A DNA stretch of 12,949 nt. It comes from Bacillota bacterium (GTDB taxonomy: Bacteria; Bacillota; Clostridia; Lachnospirales; Lachnospiraceae). Location of the stretch: contig JAEZLY010000320.1 in assembly GCA_023414985.1 (NCBI GenBank), forward strand, positions 1 to 12,949, in the 5' to 3' direction. The notes beneath the pieces were generated by a model that worked only from the letters and a program-made list of their open reading frames with translations, was not told where the DNA came from and did no database searches. A program made the position numbers and the translations under genes. Below are positions 5,023 through 11,951 of this stretch, one piece after another. The first letter of the stretch is position 1. Each line of letters begins with the position of its first letter.

Positions 5023-8000
5023 TTACTTATCCAGCTGTCCTTCGATCAGGCTGACGGAAACTAATGCGGAAACGCCTTTTTCCTGCATTGTGATACCATA
5101 CAGGATATCTGCTGCGGCCATCGTTCCTCTTCTGTGTGTAATAATGATGAACTGGGTATCCTTGGTCAGTTTATGGAGATACTTTGCAAAGCGTCCGACA
5201 TTGGAATCATCGAGCGCTGCTTCAATCTCATCCAGAAGACAGAAGGGTGACGGCTTTAGATTCTGAATTGCAAATAGTAATGAAATTGCAGTCAGTGCCT
5301 TCTCCCCACCGGACAGCTGCATCATGTTCTGCAACTTCTTACCAGGGGGCTGTGCATTGATTCTGATACCTGCCTCCAGGATGTCCTCGCTTTCTGTCAG
5401 CTCCAGATCTGCCTGACCTCCGCCGAAAAGTTCTTTGAATACGAGGTTGAATTCTTCATTAATCGCTTTGAATTTCTCTTCGAATTGAATACGCATCTCA
5501 GTATCCAGCTCGTTAATAATCTGCAACAGAGCTTCCTCAGCTTTGATCAGATCCTCACGCTGGGTGCTTAAAAATTCGTAACGTTCGGACAGATTGCGGT
5601 AATCCTCGATGGCATTGACATTGACATCACCGAGCTCTTTGATCTTCGACTTAATCTCAGCAATCAGCTTCTTGGCCTGCGTCAGGCTGATCTCTTCATC
5701 AATCGGAAGTTCGGACGCAGTTGTATAGGTAAGCTCGTATTCTTCCCACATATATGCGGTCAAAAGATCGGTTTGTTCCAGAATCTTATCTCTTTGCCCG
5801 TTCAGACGGAAGCATTCCTTATCCAGCTCTGTCATTCGGGTAGACAGCTCTTCCCGCTTTGCGAAGAAATTCTTATGGATACTGGTGATGTGCTCCCGTT
5901 CCGCAGATTTTTGTCGGATTTGCTCTTCCAATTCACTGATCTGTGTCTCTAAAGTCGCAATCAGCTTTTGAGTCTCACTGATAATTGCCTGTTTCTCTTC
6001 AATTACCTGAGAGGTCTTTTGAATATCAGCCTTCAGGGAGGACTCTTCTTCATAGAGCTTTTCAATATCCCGTTTGATACGTCTGATATTTTCAAGGATA
6101 TACTGGCTGCTCTGCTCGAGGGAGGATAACTCCAGCCTATGAGCAGATACCTTTTCATTGGCAGCCTGCTCCTTCGTACGTTCCTCTTCCAGAAGTCTGT
6201 TCAACTGCTCAATCTGAGTTTCCTTCTCTTTATTTAACTGTGTATTTTGATTTAGGGATTCAGAAAGCTTTGACAGATTATCCTTGAGATCCTTGGCCTG
6301 CAGCTCTATCTCCTGAAGCTCTCTGGTATATTCCTGGAAGACAGCCTCTGCCTCTGACTTCTTCGTCATCTCACGGTCGAGACTCAGCTTTGCGGTGTTC
6401 TGCTCAAGGAACTTTTCCTGCAGAGAGGTTTTTAAATCTTCTAATTCCTGGCGCAGCTTTGCCCTTAATTCCCTTGCTTCCTCTCTCTTGCTTAACAGCT
6501 CCTTGATCTGCTGATCGAGAGCAGCGACCTGCTGTTCCATTTCTTCGATTTCACGGCGTCGTCCGAGCAGATTGCTGGCATTCTTGTACGCACCTCCGGA
6601 AATAGAACCGCCCGGAGTCAGTAGCTCTCCCTCCAGAGTGACGATACGAAGTGTGTAATTATATTTTTTTGCAAGAACTGTTGCATGGTCAATCTCATCT
6701 ACGACTATGATTCTTCCAAGAAGATAATCGATTAATGCATTAAATTTTTTGTCAGCTTCAACAAGACCGGAAGCAATGCCAAGAACCCCGGGTTCTTTCA
6801 GGACCTTATCATTGTTCATTCCGTTTCCGGAGGACATATTGGTTAACGGCAGGAAGGTTGCACGTCCGAATTTATTCTGCTTTAAATAAGCAATCAGGCT
6901 CTTTGCCGTTCCTTCGTCATCTGTTACGATATTCTGGATTGATCCGCCGAGTGCAGTCTCTATCGCGGTCTCATAAGTCTTTTCCACTTTGATGATATCG
7001 GCTACTACACCAATGATACCCGGCATCTGAGGTTTTCTCTCCATGACCTTCTTGATGCTGTTACCGTAGCCTTCATAACGTTCTGTCAGATTCATCAGAG
7101 ATTCCAATCTTGACTTCTCACCCAGGTATGCAGCCTGCAGCTCGTTATGCTTCGTATTGCAGACATCAATCGCAGTCTGCGTATCATTGATACGCTGCTC
7201 CAGCTGATTGCTTTCCTGCGTCTTCAGGGTAATTACTTCGTTGACAGCCTTTAATGTATCGTGACAGGCTTTGATTGCTTCTTCATAAAGGCATTCTTCA
7301 CTTTTATTCTTTAGAATTCTCTGATTTAAATCTGCTTTCCGAAGGGTATTCTGTTCCAGCATCGTCTCATAACGCTGCATATTACTCTTGATACCGGAAT
7401 TGATATTCAGATGTTCAAAGATTCCGTTATTACATTCTTCAATTTCCTTCGTGAAACGGGAGATATTCTCTTTAATCCGATTCAGTTCCTCCAGCGCAGC
7501 AGAGAGGACATCGTCCATAGTGGAGATTTTATCGTCAATTCCTGCCTTTTCTTCAAGATATCCGCTCTCTTCGGACTTCTTGAGCTCGATTTCCCTCGTA
7601 TTACCGGCAATCCGTCCCTCAATATAGACATCATTCTGCTGAAGAGAGTTGATTTGTTCCAAAAGGACCTTAATTTCACCCTCGGCCTTTTCTCTGCCAA
7701 GTTTTAACTCATTATATGTATTCTTATCTTCTTCAATGACAAGATCGCATTCCTCCAGCTGTTGTTCAAGACGGACATATTCCTCCTTGGTGTTCTCGTA
7801 TTCCAGCTTGGTCTGTTCAAAATCTGTCGTAGCGATTGTCAGTTTTTCTTCCAGCTGTTCCTTGGAGGTACGAAGCTTATCAAATTCCTTTAAGAATTGG
7901 TTTACTTCAAGGCTCTTTAATTCTTCCTTTAATTTCAGATAGATCTTAGCCACTCCGGACTGCTTTTCCAGAGGAGACAGCTGCTTTTCGATTTCTTTTA

Positions 8001-8583
8001 TGATATCCGTGATACGCGACAGATTTAACCGCTCTTCTTCCAGATTCTTCTCAGCGGCATTCTTTCTGCGCTTAAACTTTACGATACCAGCAGCTTCATC
8101 GAACAGCTCTCGCCGATCTTCCGGCTTACCGCTCAGAATCTTATCAATCTGACCCTGACCGATGATGGAGTAGCCCTCCTTACCGATACCGGTATCCATG
8201 AATAATTCGTTGACATCCTTTAATCGGCAGGGGGAACCGTTGATTAGATACTCGCTTTCTCCGGAGCGATATACTCTTCTCGCAACAGTGACCTCTTCAT
8301 ATTCGATTGGCAGCTTATGATCCGAGTTATCCAGAGTGATAGCCACAAAGGCATAACCCAGAGGTTTTCTGGTCTGTGTTCCGGAGAAAATGACATCCTC
8401 CATCTTGGCACCACGCAGCTGCTTGGCACTCTGCTCACCGAGTACCCAACGTACCGCATCTGCAACATTACTCTTACCGCTGCCGTTCGGTCCGACAATA
8501 CCGGTGATACCGTCATGAAATTCCAGCACGATTTTATTGGCAAAGGATTTAAAGCCATGAACCTCAATACTTTTTAAATACAT
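5023..8583 (-). CDS. smc: Chromosome partition protein SMC
   Basis: A condensin ATPase that with ScpA and ScpB organises and segregates the chromosome. The 1186-residue protein has the full SMC layout: N-terminal head with Walker A GPNGSGKS at 31-38 and an IIGQGQIDKIL Q-loop region; a coiled coil from about 170 to 505; a hinge around 520-670 (MPGIIGVVAD onward); a returning coiled coil to about 1020; and a C-terminal head with signature LSGGE at 1090-1094, Walker B FCLLDE at 1114-1119 (catalytic Glu1119) and an H-loop histidine near 1150. Length and motifs are normal. The ATG at 8583 is seven bases after GGGAG (8595..8591). It lies between rnc and ftsY as in many Firmicutes. The scpA and scpB genes are not in the window. 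Confidence 0.98.
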   Translation of the reverse strand: MYLKSIEVHGFKSFANKIVLEFHDGITGIVGPNGSGKSNVADAVRWVLGEQSAKQLRGAKMEDVIFSGTQTRKPLGYAFVAITLDNSDHKLPIEYEEVTVARRVYRSGESEYLINGSPCRLKDVNELFMDTGIGKEGYSIIGQGQIDKILSGKPEDRRELFDEAAGIVKFKRRKNAAEKNLEEERLNLSRITDIIKEIEKQLSPLEKQSGVAKIYLKLKEELKSLEVNQFLKEFDKLRTSKEQLEEKLTIATTDFEQTKLEYENTKEEYVRLEQQLEECDLVIEEDKNTYNELKLGREKAEGEIKVLLEQINSLQQNDVYIEGRIAGNTREIELKKSEESGYLEEKAGIDDKISTMDDVLSAALEELNRIKENISRFTKEIEECNNGIFEHLNINSGIKSNMQRYETMLEQNTLRKADLNQRILKNKSEECLYEEAIKACHDTLKAVNEVITLKTQESNQLEQRINDTQTAIDVCNTKHNELQAAYLGEKSRLESLMNLTERYEGYGNSIKKVMERKPQMPGIIGVVADIIKVEKTYETAIETALGGSIQNIVTDDEGTAKSLIAYLKQNKFGRATFLPLTNMSSGNGMNNDKVLKEPGVLGIASGLVEADKKFNALIDYLLGRIIVVDEIDHATVLAKKYNYTLRIVTLEGELLTPGGSISGGAYKNASNLLGRRREIEEMEQQVAALDQQIKELLSKREEARELRAKLRQELEDLKTSLQEKFLEQNTAKLSLDREMTKKSEAEAVFQEYTRELQEIELQAKDLKDNLSKLSESLNQNTQLNKEKETQIEQLNRLLEEERTKEQAANEKVSAHRLELSSLEQSSQYILENIRRIKRDIEKLYEEESSLKADIQKTSQVIEEKQAIISETQKLIATLETQISELEEQIRQKSAEREHITSIHKNFFAKREELSTRMTELDKECFRLNGQRDKILEQTDLLTAYMWEEYELTYTTASELPIDEEISLTQAKKLIAEIKSKIKELGDVNVNAIEDYRNLSERYEFLSTQREDLIKAEEALLQIINELDTEMRIQFEEKFKAINEEFNLVFKELFGGGQADLELTESEDILEAGIRINAQPPGKKLQNMMQLSGGEKALTAISLLFAIQNLKPSPFCLLDEIEAALDDSNVGRFAKYLHKLTKDTQFIIITHRRGTMAAADILYGITMQEKGVSALVSVSLIEGQLDK

Positions 8584-8638
8584 TCAATGTCTCCCATCTT
8601 CCATGTGTCTTAAATAAATATCAATGCATATCTGCATC

Positions 8639-8668
8639 CACTCTGTAGCATGACTTTCGAGCAGAGTG
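8639..8668. repeat. Inverted repeat in the rnc-smc gap
   Basis: CACTCTG (8639-8645) and CAGAGTG (8662-8668) are perfect seven-base complements around a 16-base loop. It begins 21 bases after the rnc stop. No T-run follows on the minus strand, so it is not a convincing terminator and rnc and smc are probably co-transcribed. It may be a 3' stabilising or RNase-processed stem. Confidence 0.3.
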
Positions 8669-8689
8669 AAAGAGCCAATTATCCTTGAT

Positions 8690-9403
8690 TTATTTTTCCT
8701 TCAGCTTCTGGATAGCCTGATATGCGGCCTCCTGTTCCGCTGCTTTTTTGGTACGGCCTGTCCCCTTACCGATCTCATCATTACCAATGCATACCGCTAT
8801 CGTAAAAGTCTTATTATGATCCGGACCCTCCTCCGAGATCAGCTTATAACGAAGCTTCTGCTTGTTGTCCTCATTCTGGATGATTTCCTGTAAGATAGTC
8901 TTGCTATCGAAAAAGAGATCTTTATTCTTTACATCTGCCAGAATAAAATTCTGAATAAACTCTTTTGCATTAGTAAAACCACCGTCAAGATAGATAGCTC
9001 CGATCACTGCTTCCAGCGCATCGGAAAGGATTGAATCCCGTTCCCTGCCTCCGGAGATATCTTCGCCCTTGCCGAGGAAAAGATATTGCCCGATCTTTAA
9101 GTCCCTCGCACAGGCGGAAAGGGTCTGTTCACACACGATGCTGGCACGAAGCTTCGTTAAGTCCCCTTCGGATAAATCCTTGTATTCCTTATATACATGC
9201 TCACTGGTTACCAGCTCAAGTACCGCATCTCCGAGAAATTCAAGGCGTTCGTTGCTCTTTTCCTTGCTCATTCGCATTTCATTGGCGTATGAGCTGTGCG
9301 ATAAAGCATGAAAAAGAACTGAGACATCGTCAAAATGATATTTGATCTTATTCTCCAACGCCAGCAGTGCCGCATCCGGCTTTTTTCGTATTTTGATTGC
9401 CAC
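8690..9403 (-). CDS. rnc: Ribonuclease III
   Basis: A double-strand-specific endoribonuclease that processes the rRNA precursor and many structured mRNAs. The 237-residue protein has the RNase III catalytic signature NERLEFLGDAVLE at residues 51-63 with Glu52, Glu55 and Asp59, and the second metal-binding pair Asp128 and Glu131 in DSILSDALEAVIGAIYLDGG. The C-terminal dsRNA-binding domain runs from about residue 166 (KTILQEIIQ) and includes the GRTKKAAEQEAAYQAI helix. All catalytic residues are present. It starts with GTG (9403..9401), seven bases after AGGGGG (9416..9411). Downstream of acpP and upstream of smc is its standard Firmicute place. A long hairpin in its upstream region (9451-9493) could be a terminator for acpP or an autoregulatory cleavage site. 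Confidence 0.97.
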   Translation of the reverse strand: MAIKIRKKPDAALLALENKIKYHFDDVSVLFHALSHSSYANEMRMSKEKSNERLEFLGDAVLELVTSEHVYKEYKDLSEGDLTKLRASIVCEQTLSACARDLKIGQYLFLGKGEDISGGRERDSILSDALEAVIGAIYLDGGFTNAKEFIQNFILADVKNKDLFFDSKTILQEIIQNEDNKQKLRYKLISEEGPDHNKTFTIAVCIGNDEIGKGTGRTKKAAEQEAAYQAIQKLKEK

Positions 9404-9450
9404 TTCAACACCCCCTAAATATAGTATCCCGATTCTTTCCCATCCTATAT

Positions 9451-9493
9451 GAAAAGCCCATAGATAAGGCTGACCTTATTTATTGGGCTTTTC
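9451..9493 (-). terminator. Long hairpin between acpP and rnc
   Basis: GAAAAGCCCA (9451-9460) pairs with TGGGCTTTTC (9484-9493), and the inner segments continue through ATAAGG/CCTTAT to a CTGA loop. The result is a nearly unbroken stem of about 19 pairs with one bulged base and a G-U. On the minus strand the 3' arm ends in CTTTTCATAT. The A-rich and T-rich flanks are typical of a bidirectional intrinsic terminator for plsX-acpP. The stem ends about 48 bases upstream of the rnc GTG, so any read-through transcript carries it in the rnc leader. Confidence 0.7.
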
Positions 9494-9524
9494 ACGTTAA
9501 CACTAATAATGAAGCTTAGCGGTA

Positions 9525-9761
9525 TTAATTCAAAGCGTTTTTTATCTGTTCAATCGCATCAGCTACAGTTACGATATTCTCTGCATCCTCATTTGCGATT
9601 TCAATATCGAATTCTTCTTCAATTCCCATGATAATCTGGAATACATCCAGTGAATCTGCTCCAAGGTCATCTACGAAGGTGGTTTCCATCGTAATCTCGT
9701 CTTCGTCAACATTCAATACTTCGCTGATAATTTTCTGTAACTTTTCAAATTCCATAATCAT
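9525..9761 (-). CDS. acpP: Acyl carrier protein
   Basis: A small acidic carrier whose phosphopantetheine arm holds growing acyl chains during fatty acid synthesis and delivers them to PlsX and other acyltransferases. The 78-residue reading has the attachment motif GADSLD with Ser37, the four-helix ACP pattern and a very acidic composition. Two in-frame ATGs compete: 9761, with AAGGGTGA immediately upstream (short spacing), and 9755, giving MEFEKLQ (10 bases from the GG). The second gives the more usual N-terminus, so the protein may be 76 residues with the serine at 35. It sits 18 bases after plsX in an evident operon and is followed by a strong hairpin. Confidence 0.96.
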   Translation of the reverse strand: MIMEFEKLQKIISEVLNVDEDEITMETTFVDDLGADSLDVFQIIMGIEEEFDIEIANEDAENIVTVADAIEQIKNALN

Positions 9762-9779
9762 TCACCCTTCTTTTCTGAA

Positions 9780-10790
9780 TTATTCATTTTTACTTAGATT
9801 ATTCTTAATTTTATCATTAATATTCTGCTTGGTAAAGGTTACGCACTGAAGGATGGAATTATGCACTTCTGTGCTCTTTGCATTACCGTGTGTTTTCACA
9901 ACCAGTCCATTCAGACCCAAAAGCGGTGCGCCTCCATATTTGGTGGCATCGAAGTCCTTCAAAGTCTCTTTTAATGCAGGCTTGCATAAGAGCGCTCCGA
10001 TTTTACTTTTGGTAGTGCTCATGAGACCGGTTTTGATCTTCTTCACCAATGCGGTTCCGAGTCCTTCGTAAAGCTTAAGGATTACATTGCCGACAAATGC
10101 TTCACATACGATAACATCTGCAGCGCCGTTCGGTATCTCCCGTGCTTCAATACTTCCGATAAAATTGATATCACTGCAGCTTTTTAAGAGAGGGAAGGTT
10201 TCTTTTACCAAAAGATTGCCCTTTTCCTCTTCGGCACCGATATTTACGATCGCTACCCTGGGATTCTTAATCCCCAGAACATTTTCCATATAGATGGAAC
10301 CCATTTTTGCAAATTGAACCAGATGAGAAGACCTGGCATCTACATTGGCTCCGCAGTCGATTAATAATGAAACCCCATTCATGGTTGGAAGCAAAGGAGC
10401 CAGCGGAGGACGTTCCACACCCGCAATTCTTCCGACAATCAGCTGACCACCGGCCAGGACTGCTCCGGTACTTCCGGCTGAAACAAAAGCATCCGCTTCT
10501 TTATTCTTAACCATGTTTAAAGCAACAACAATGGAGGATTCCTTCTTTCGGCGGATCGCCATGACAGGTGCTTCACAATTCGTGATGATTTCCGGAGCAT
10601 GTACAACTTGGATGCGCTCCTTATCAAATTCGTATGTGCTAAGCTCCTTTTGAATGACCTCCTGGTCACCGGTCAATACAACCTTGATATCCGATTTGTC
10701 CTTGACTGCGAGCACTGCTCCTTTTATGATTTCACCGGGGGCATTGTCACCGCCCATTGCGTCAACAGCAACCGTAATCATATTCTGCAT
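9780..10790 (-). CDS. plsX: Phosphate acyltransferase PlsX
   Basis: PlsX converts acyl-ACP and phosphate into acyl-phosphate, the donor used by PlsY in the first step of phospholipid synthesis; it acts at the inner face of the membrane. The 336-residue reading opens with the family hallmark VAVDAMGGDNAPG and includes SAGSTGAVLAGG, IDCGANVD and the C-terminal ICEAFVGN-type segment (VIVCEAFVGNVILK). An in-frame ATG at 10829 adds 13 unusual residues; GGAG (10800..10797) is six bases before the ATG at 10790, so I use that (MQNMITVAVDAMGG). acpP follows 18 bases later. The rpmF gene and the DUF177-type gene often upstream of plsX are missing; a 348-base gap with promoter candidates stands there instead. 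Confidence 0.96.
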   Translation of the reverse strand: MQNMITVAVDAMGGDNAPGEIIKGAVLAVKDKSDIKVVLTGDQEVIQKELSTYEFDKERIQVVHAPEIITNCEAPVMAIRRKKESSIVVALNMVKNKEADAFVSAGSTGAVLAGGQLIVGRIAGVERPPLAPLLPTMNGVSLLIDCGANVDARSSHLVQFAKMGSIYMENVLGIKNPRVAIVNIGAEEEKGNLLVKETFPLLKSCSDINFIGSIEAREIPNGAADVIVCEAFVGNVILKLYEGLGTALVKKIKTGLMSTTKSKIGALLCKPALKETLKDFDATKYGGAPLLGLNGLVVKTHGNAKSTEVHNSILQCVTFTKQNINDKIKNNLSKNE

Positions 10791-10870
10791 AGTAGTCTCC
10801 GTTCCGCCGTTTTTAAAACGACTTAACACAGCCGAAATAACAAAATGGTGTGTTTTTTATGTTATCATCT

Positions 10871-10901
10871 TACTATACGTAGTATTACTATGTAATTGTA
10901 A
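10871..10901 (-). promoter_or_regulatory. Operator-like dyad with overlapping second promoter before plsX
   Basis: Plus-strand TACTA (10871-10875) and TAGTA (10880-10884) form a dyad around TACG, and a third half-site TACTA (10886-10890) follows, making another dyad around a single T. On the minus strand TTACAA (10901..10896), 18 bases, then TATAGT (10877..10872) could be a second promoter within the same DNA. The block lies just downstream of the expected start from the promoter at 10917-10945, where repressors commonly bind. Fatty acid regulators such as FapR control plsX in Bacillus, but I cannot claim a match to a known operator. Confidence 0.35.
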
Positions 10902-10916
10902 GCTAATCTATAGAAC

Positions 10917-10945
10917 AATATACTCGATATTATTCTAAAAATCAA
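10917..10945 (-). promoter_or_regulatory. Candidate plsX-acpP promoter
   Basis: On the minus strand TTGATT (10945..10940), a 17-base spacer and TATATT (10922..10917). The predicted start near 10910 gives a leader of about 120 bases before the plsX ATG. The upstream cheR terminator makes an independent promoter here necessary or at least useful. Confidence 0.5.
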
Positions 10946-10953
10946 CCACATTT

Positions 10954-11015
10954 TTCGAAAATAACAAAGCAGTATCGAACCTGAGAAAAGCCAAGAAACC
11001 TAGCTTTGTCTCGAA
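10954..11015. repeat. Imperfect inverted repeat upstream of the plsX promoter
   Basis: ACAAAGC (10964-10970) pairs with GCTTTGT (11003-11009), with outer arms TTCGA (10954-10958) and TCGAA (11011-11015) at unequal spacing. No T-run follows on the minus strand, so terminator function is doubtful. Confidence 0.3.
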
Positions 11016-11097
11016 TAACAATCCATAGCGGTATCGGGCATTACGAAGCACTTATCTCTATAGGTTAGTCATAGGACAAATTACCTGTCATAGAAAC

Positions 11098-11131
11098 GGG
11101 CTGTTGCAAGATAATGCCTTTGCAACAGCCC
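11098..11131 (-). terminator. Intrinsic terminator of rpsA-cheR
   Basis: GGGCTGTTGCAA (11098-11109) and TTGCAACAGCCC (11120-11131) are a perfect 12-base-pair stem with a 10-base loop. The stem begins seven bases after the cheR stop. On the minus strand it is followed by GTTTCTAT, a short T-rich tail. Position and stem strength support termination; the weak T-tract lowers certainty. Confidence 0.65.
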
Positions 11132-11138
11132 TGAATGA

Positions 11139-11918
11139 TTACGCTTTTTTATAAAAGAATGATTTGAAATTACTAAAACCAATCTGCTGTGCCTGAATAA
11201 TCTGCTCTGTACTTCCCACGAACAACAGCCCGTCCTTCTTCAAGGCCTTATGGAAGTCGGCATAGATCTGGTTCTTCGCCTCATCCGTAAAGTAAATCAG
11301 TACGTTCCTGCATACAATCAGATCACAGTTCGCCGGATATGCTTCTCGAAGCAGGTCATGCTGTTTAAATTCCACACAGGCTTTGATCTGATCGGAGATC
11401 TGATAAGTCTTATCGGTCACCAGAGTGAAATACTTGCTCAGGAATTCCTCCGGTACCCCTTTTAAGCTCTTGACATGATACAGACCCAACTGAGCCTTTG
11501 CCATGACCTGTTTATCGATATCCGTAGCAATAATCTTAATCTTATTAAGCGGTAAGAACTTGGATAAAAGCATTACCAGGGAATATGGTTCATCACCTGT
11601 TGAACATGCTGCACTCCAAATCTTTAAATCCCTTCCGAAATGCTCCATCAGATAAGGAAATACTTCCTTTTCCAATAAGGCCCATTGCTCAGGATTACGG
11701 AAAAACTCCGACACATTGATGGTAATATAATTGATGAATTCATCAAAGGTTGCCTTATCTGTCTTCAGCTTTATGACATAATCAGCAAAGGACTCAATCC
11801 CGTGTTTGGTTATCAAGGCTTCGATACGCCTTCTCATCTGACGCTCCTTGTAGGAGTTCAGATCAATCTTTGTCATATCATAAATGGATTGTTTAAAGGT
11901 TTCATAACTACCCAGCAA
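11139..11918 (-). CDS. cheR: Chemotaxis protein methyltransferase CheR
   Basis: CheR transfers methyl groups from S-adenosylmethionine to glutamates of chemoreceptors, setting adaptation in chemotaxis. The 259-residue protein has the N-terminal helical CheR domain (ERQMRRRIEAL near 25-35; ITINVSEFFRNPEQW at 65-79) and the SAM-binding domain with WSAACSTGDEPYS at 101-113, TDID near 132, and CRNVLIYF near 206. The start is TTG (11918..11916), seven bases after AAGGAG (11931..11926). The next in-frame ATG, at codon 15, would remove part of the first helix and has no comparable site. It follows the S1 gene by 33 bases, so the two are probably co-transcribed. No other chemotaxis gene is present. 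Which receptors it methylates, and whether the cell is motile, cannot be read here. Confidence 0.94.
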   Translation of the reverse strand: MLGSYETFKQSIYDMTKIDLNSYKERQMRRRIEALITKHGIESFADYVIKLKTDKATFDEFINYITINVSEFFRNPEQWALLEKEVFPYLMEHFGRDLKIWSAACSTGDEPYSLVMLLSKFLPLNKIKIIATDIDKQVMAKAQLGLYHVKSLKGVPEEFLSKYFTLVTDKTYQISDQIKACVEFKQHDLLREAYPANCDLIVCRNVLIYFTDEAKNQIYADFHKALKKDGLLFVGSTEQIIQAQQIGFSNFKSFFYKKA

Positions 11919-11951
11919 GACAAATCTCCTTTATCATCGGTGGTGGACAGA

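Larger units (their letters stand above)
10791..11138. other. 348-base gap between cheR and plsX
   Basis: No gene found on either strand. From the cheR side it holds the cheR terminator (11098-11131), direct repeats of CTATGAC (minus strand, about 11070 and 11089), an imperfect inverted repeat (10954-11015), a promoter (10917-10945), a second weaker promoter with an operator-like dyad (10871-10901), and the plsX ribosome binding site (10800..10797). Confidence 0.6.

Noticed and set aside
10791..10829. Longer N-terminus for plsX (MLSRFKNGG...)
   Set aside because: No Shine-Dalgarno before it, and the extension contains the GGAG that serves the ATG at 10790.
10825..10861. Plus-strand hairpin AACACA/TGTGTT followed by a T-run
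   Set aside because: It looks like a small terminator but reads on the plus strand, where no gene precedes it; the stem is weak.
10791..11138. rpmF or a DUF177-type gene upstream of plsX
   Set aside because: Looked for because of the usual gene order; no L32-like cysteine-rich short frame or other coding sequence is present.
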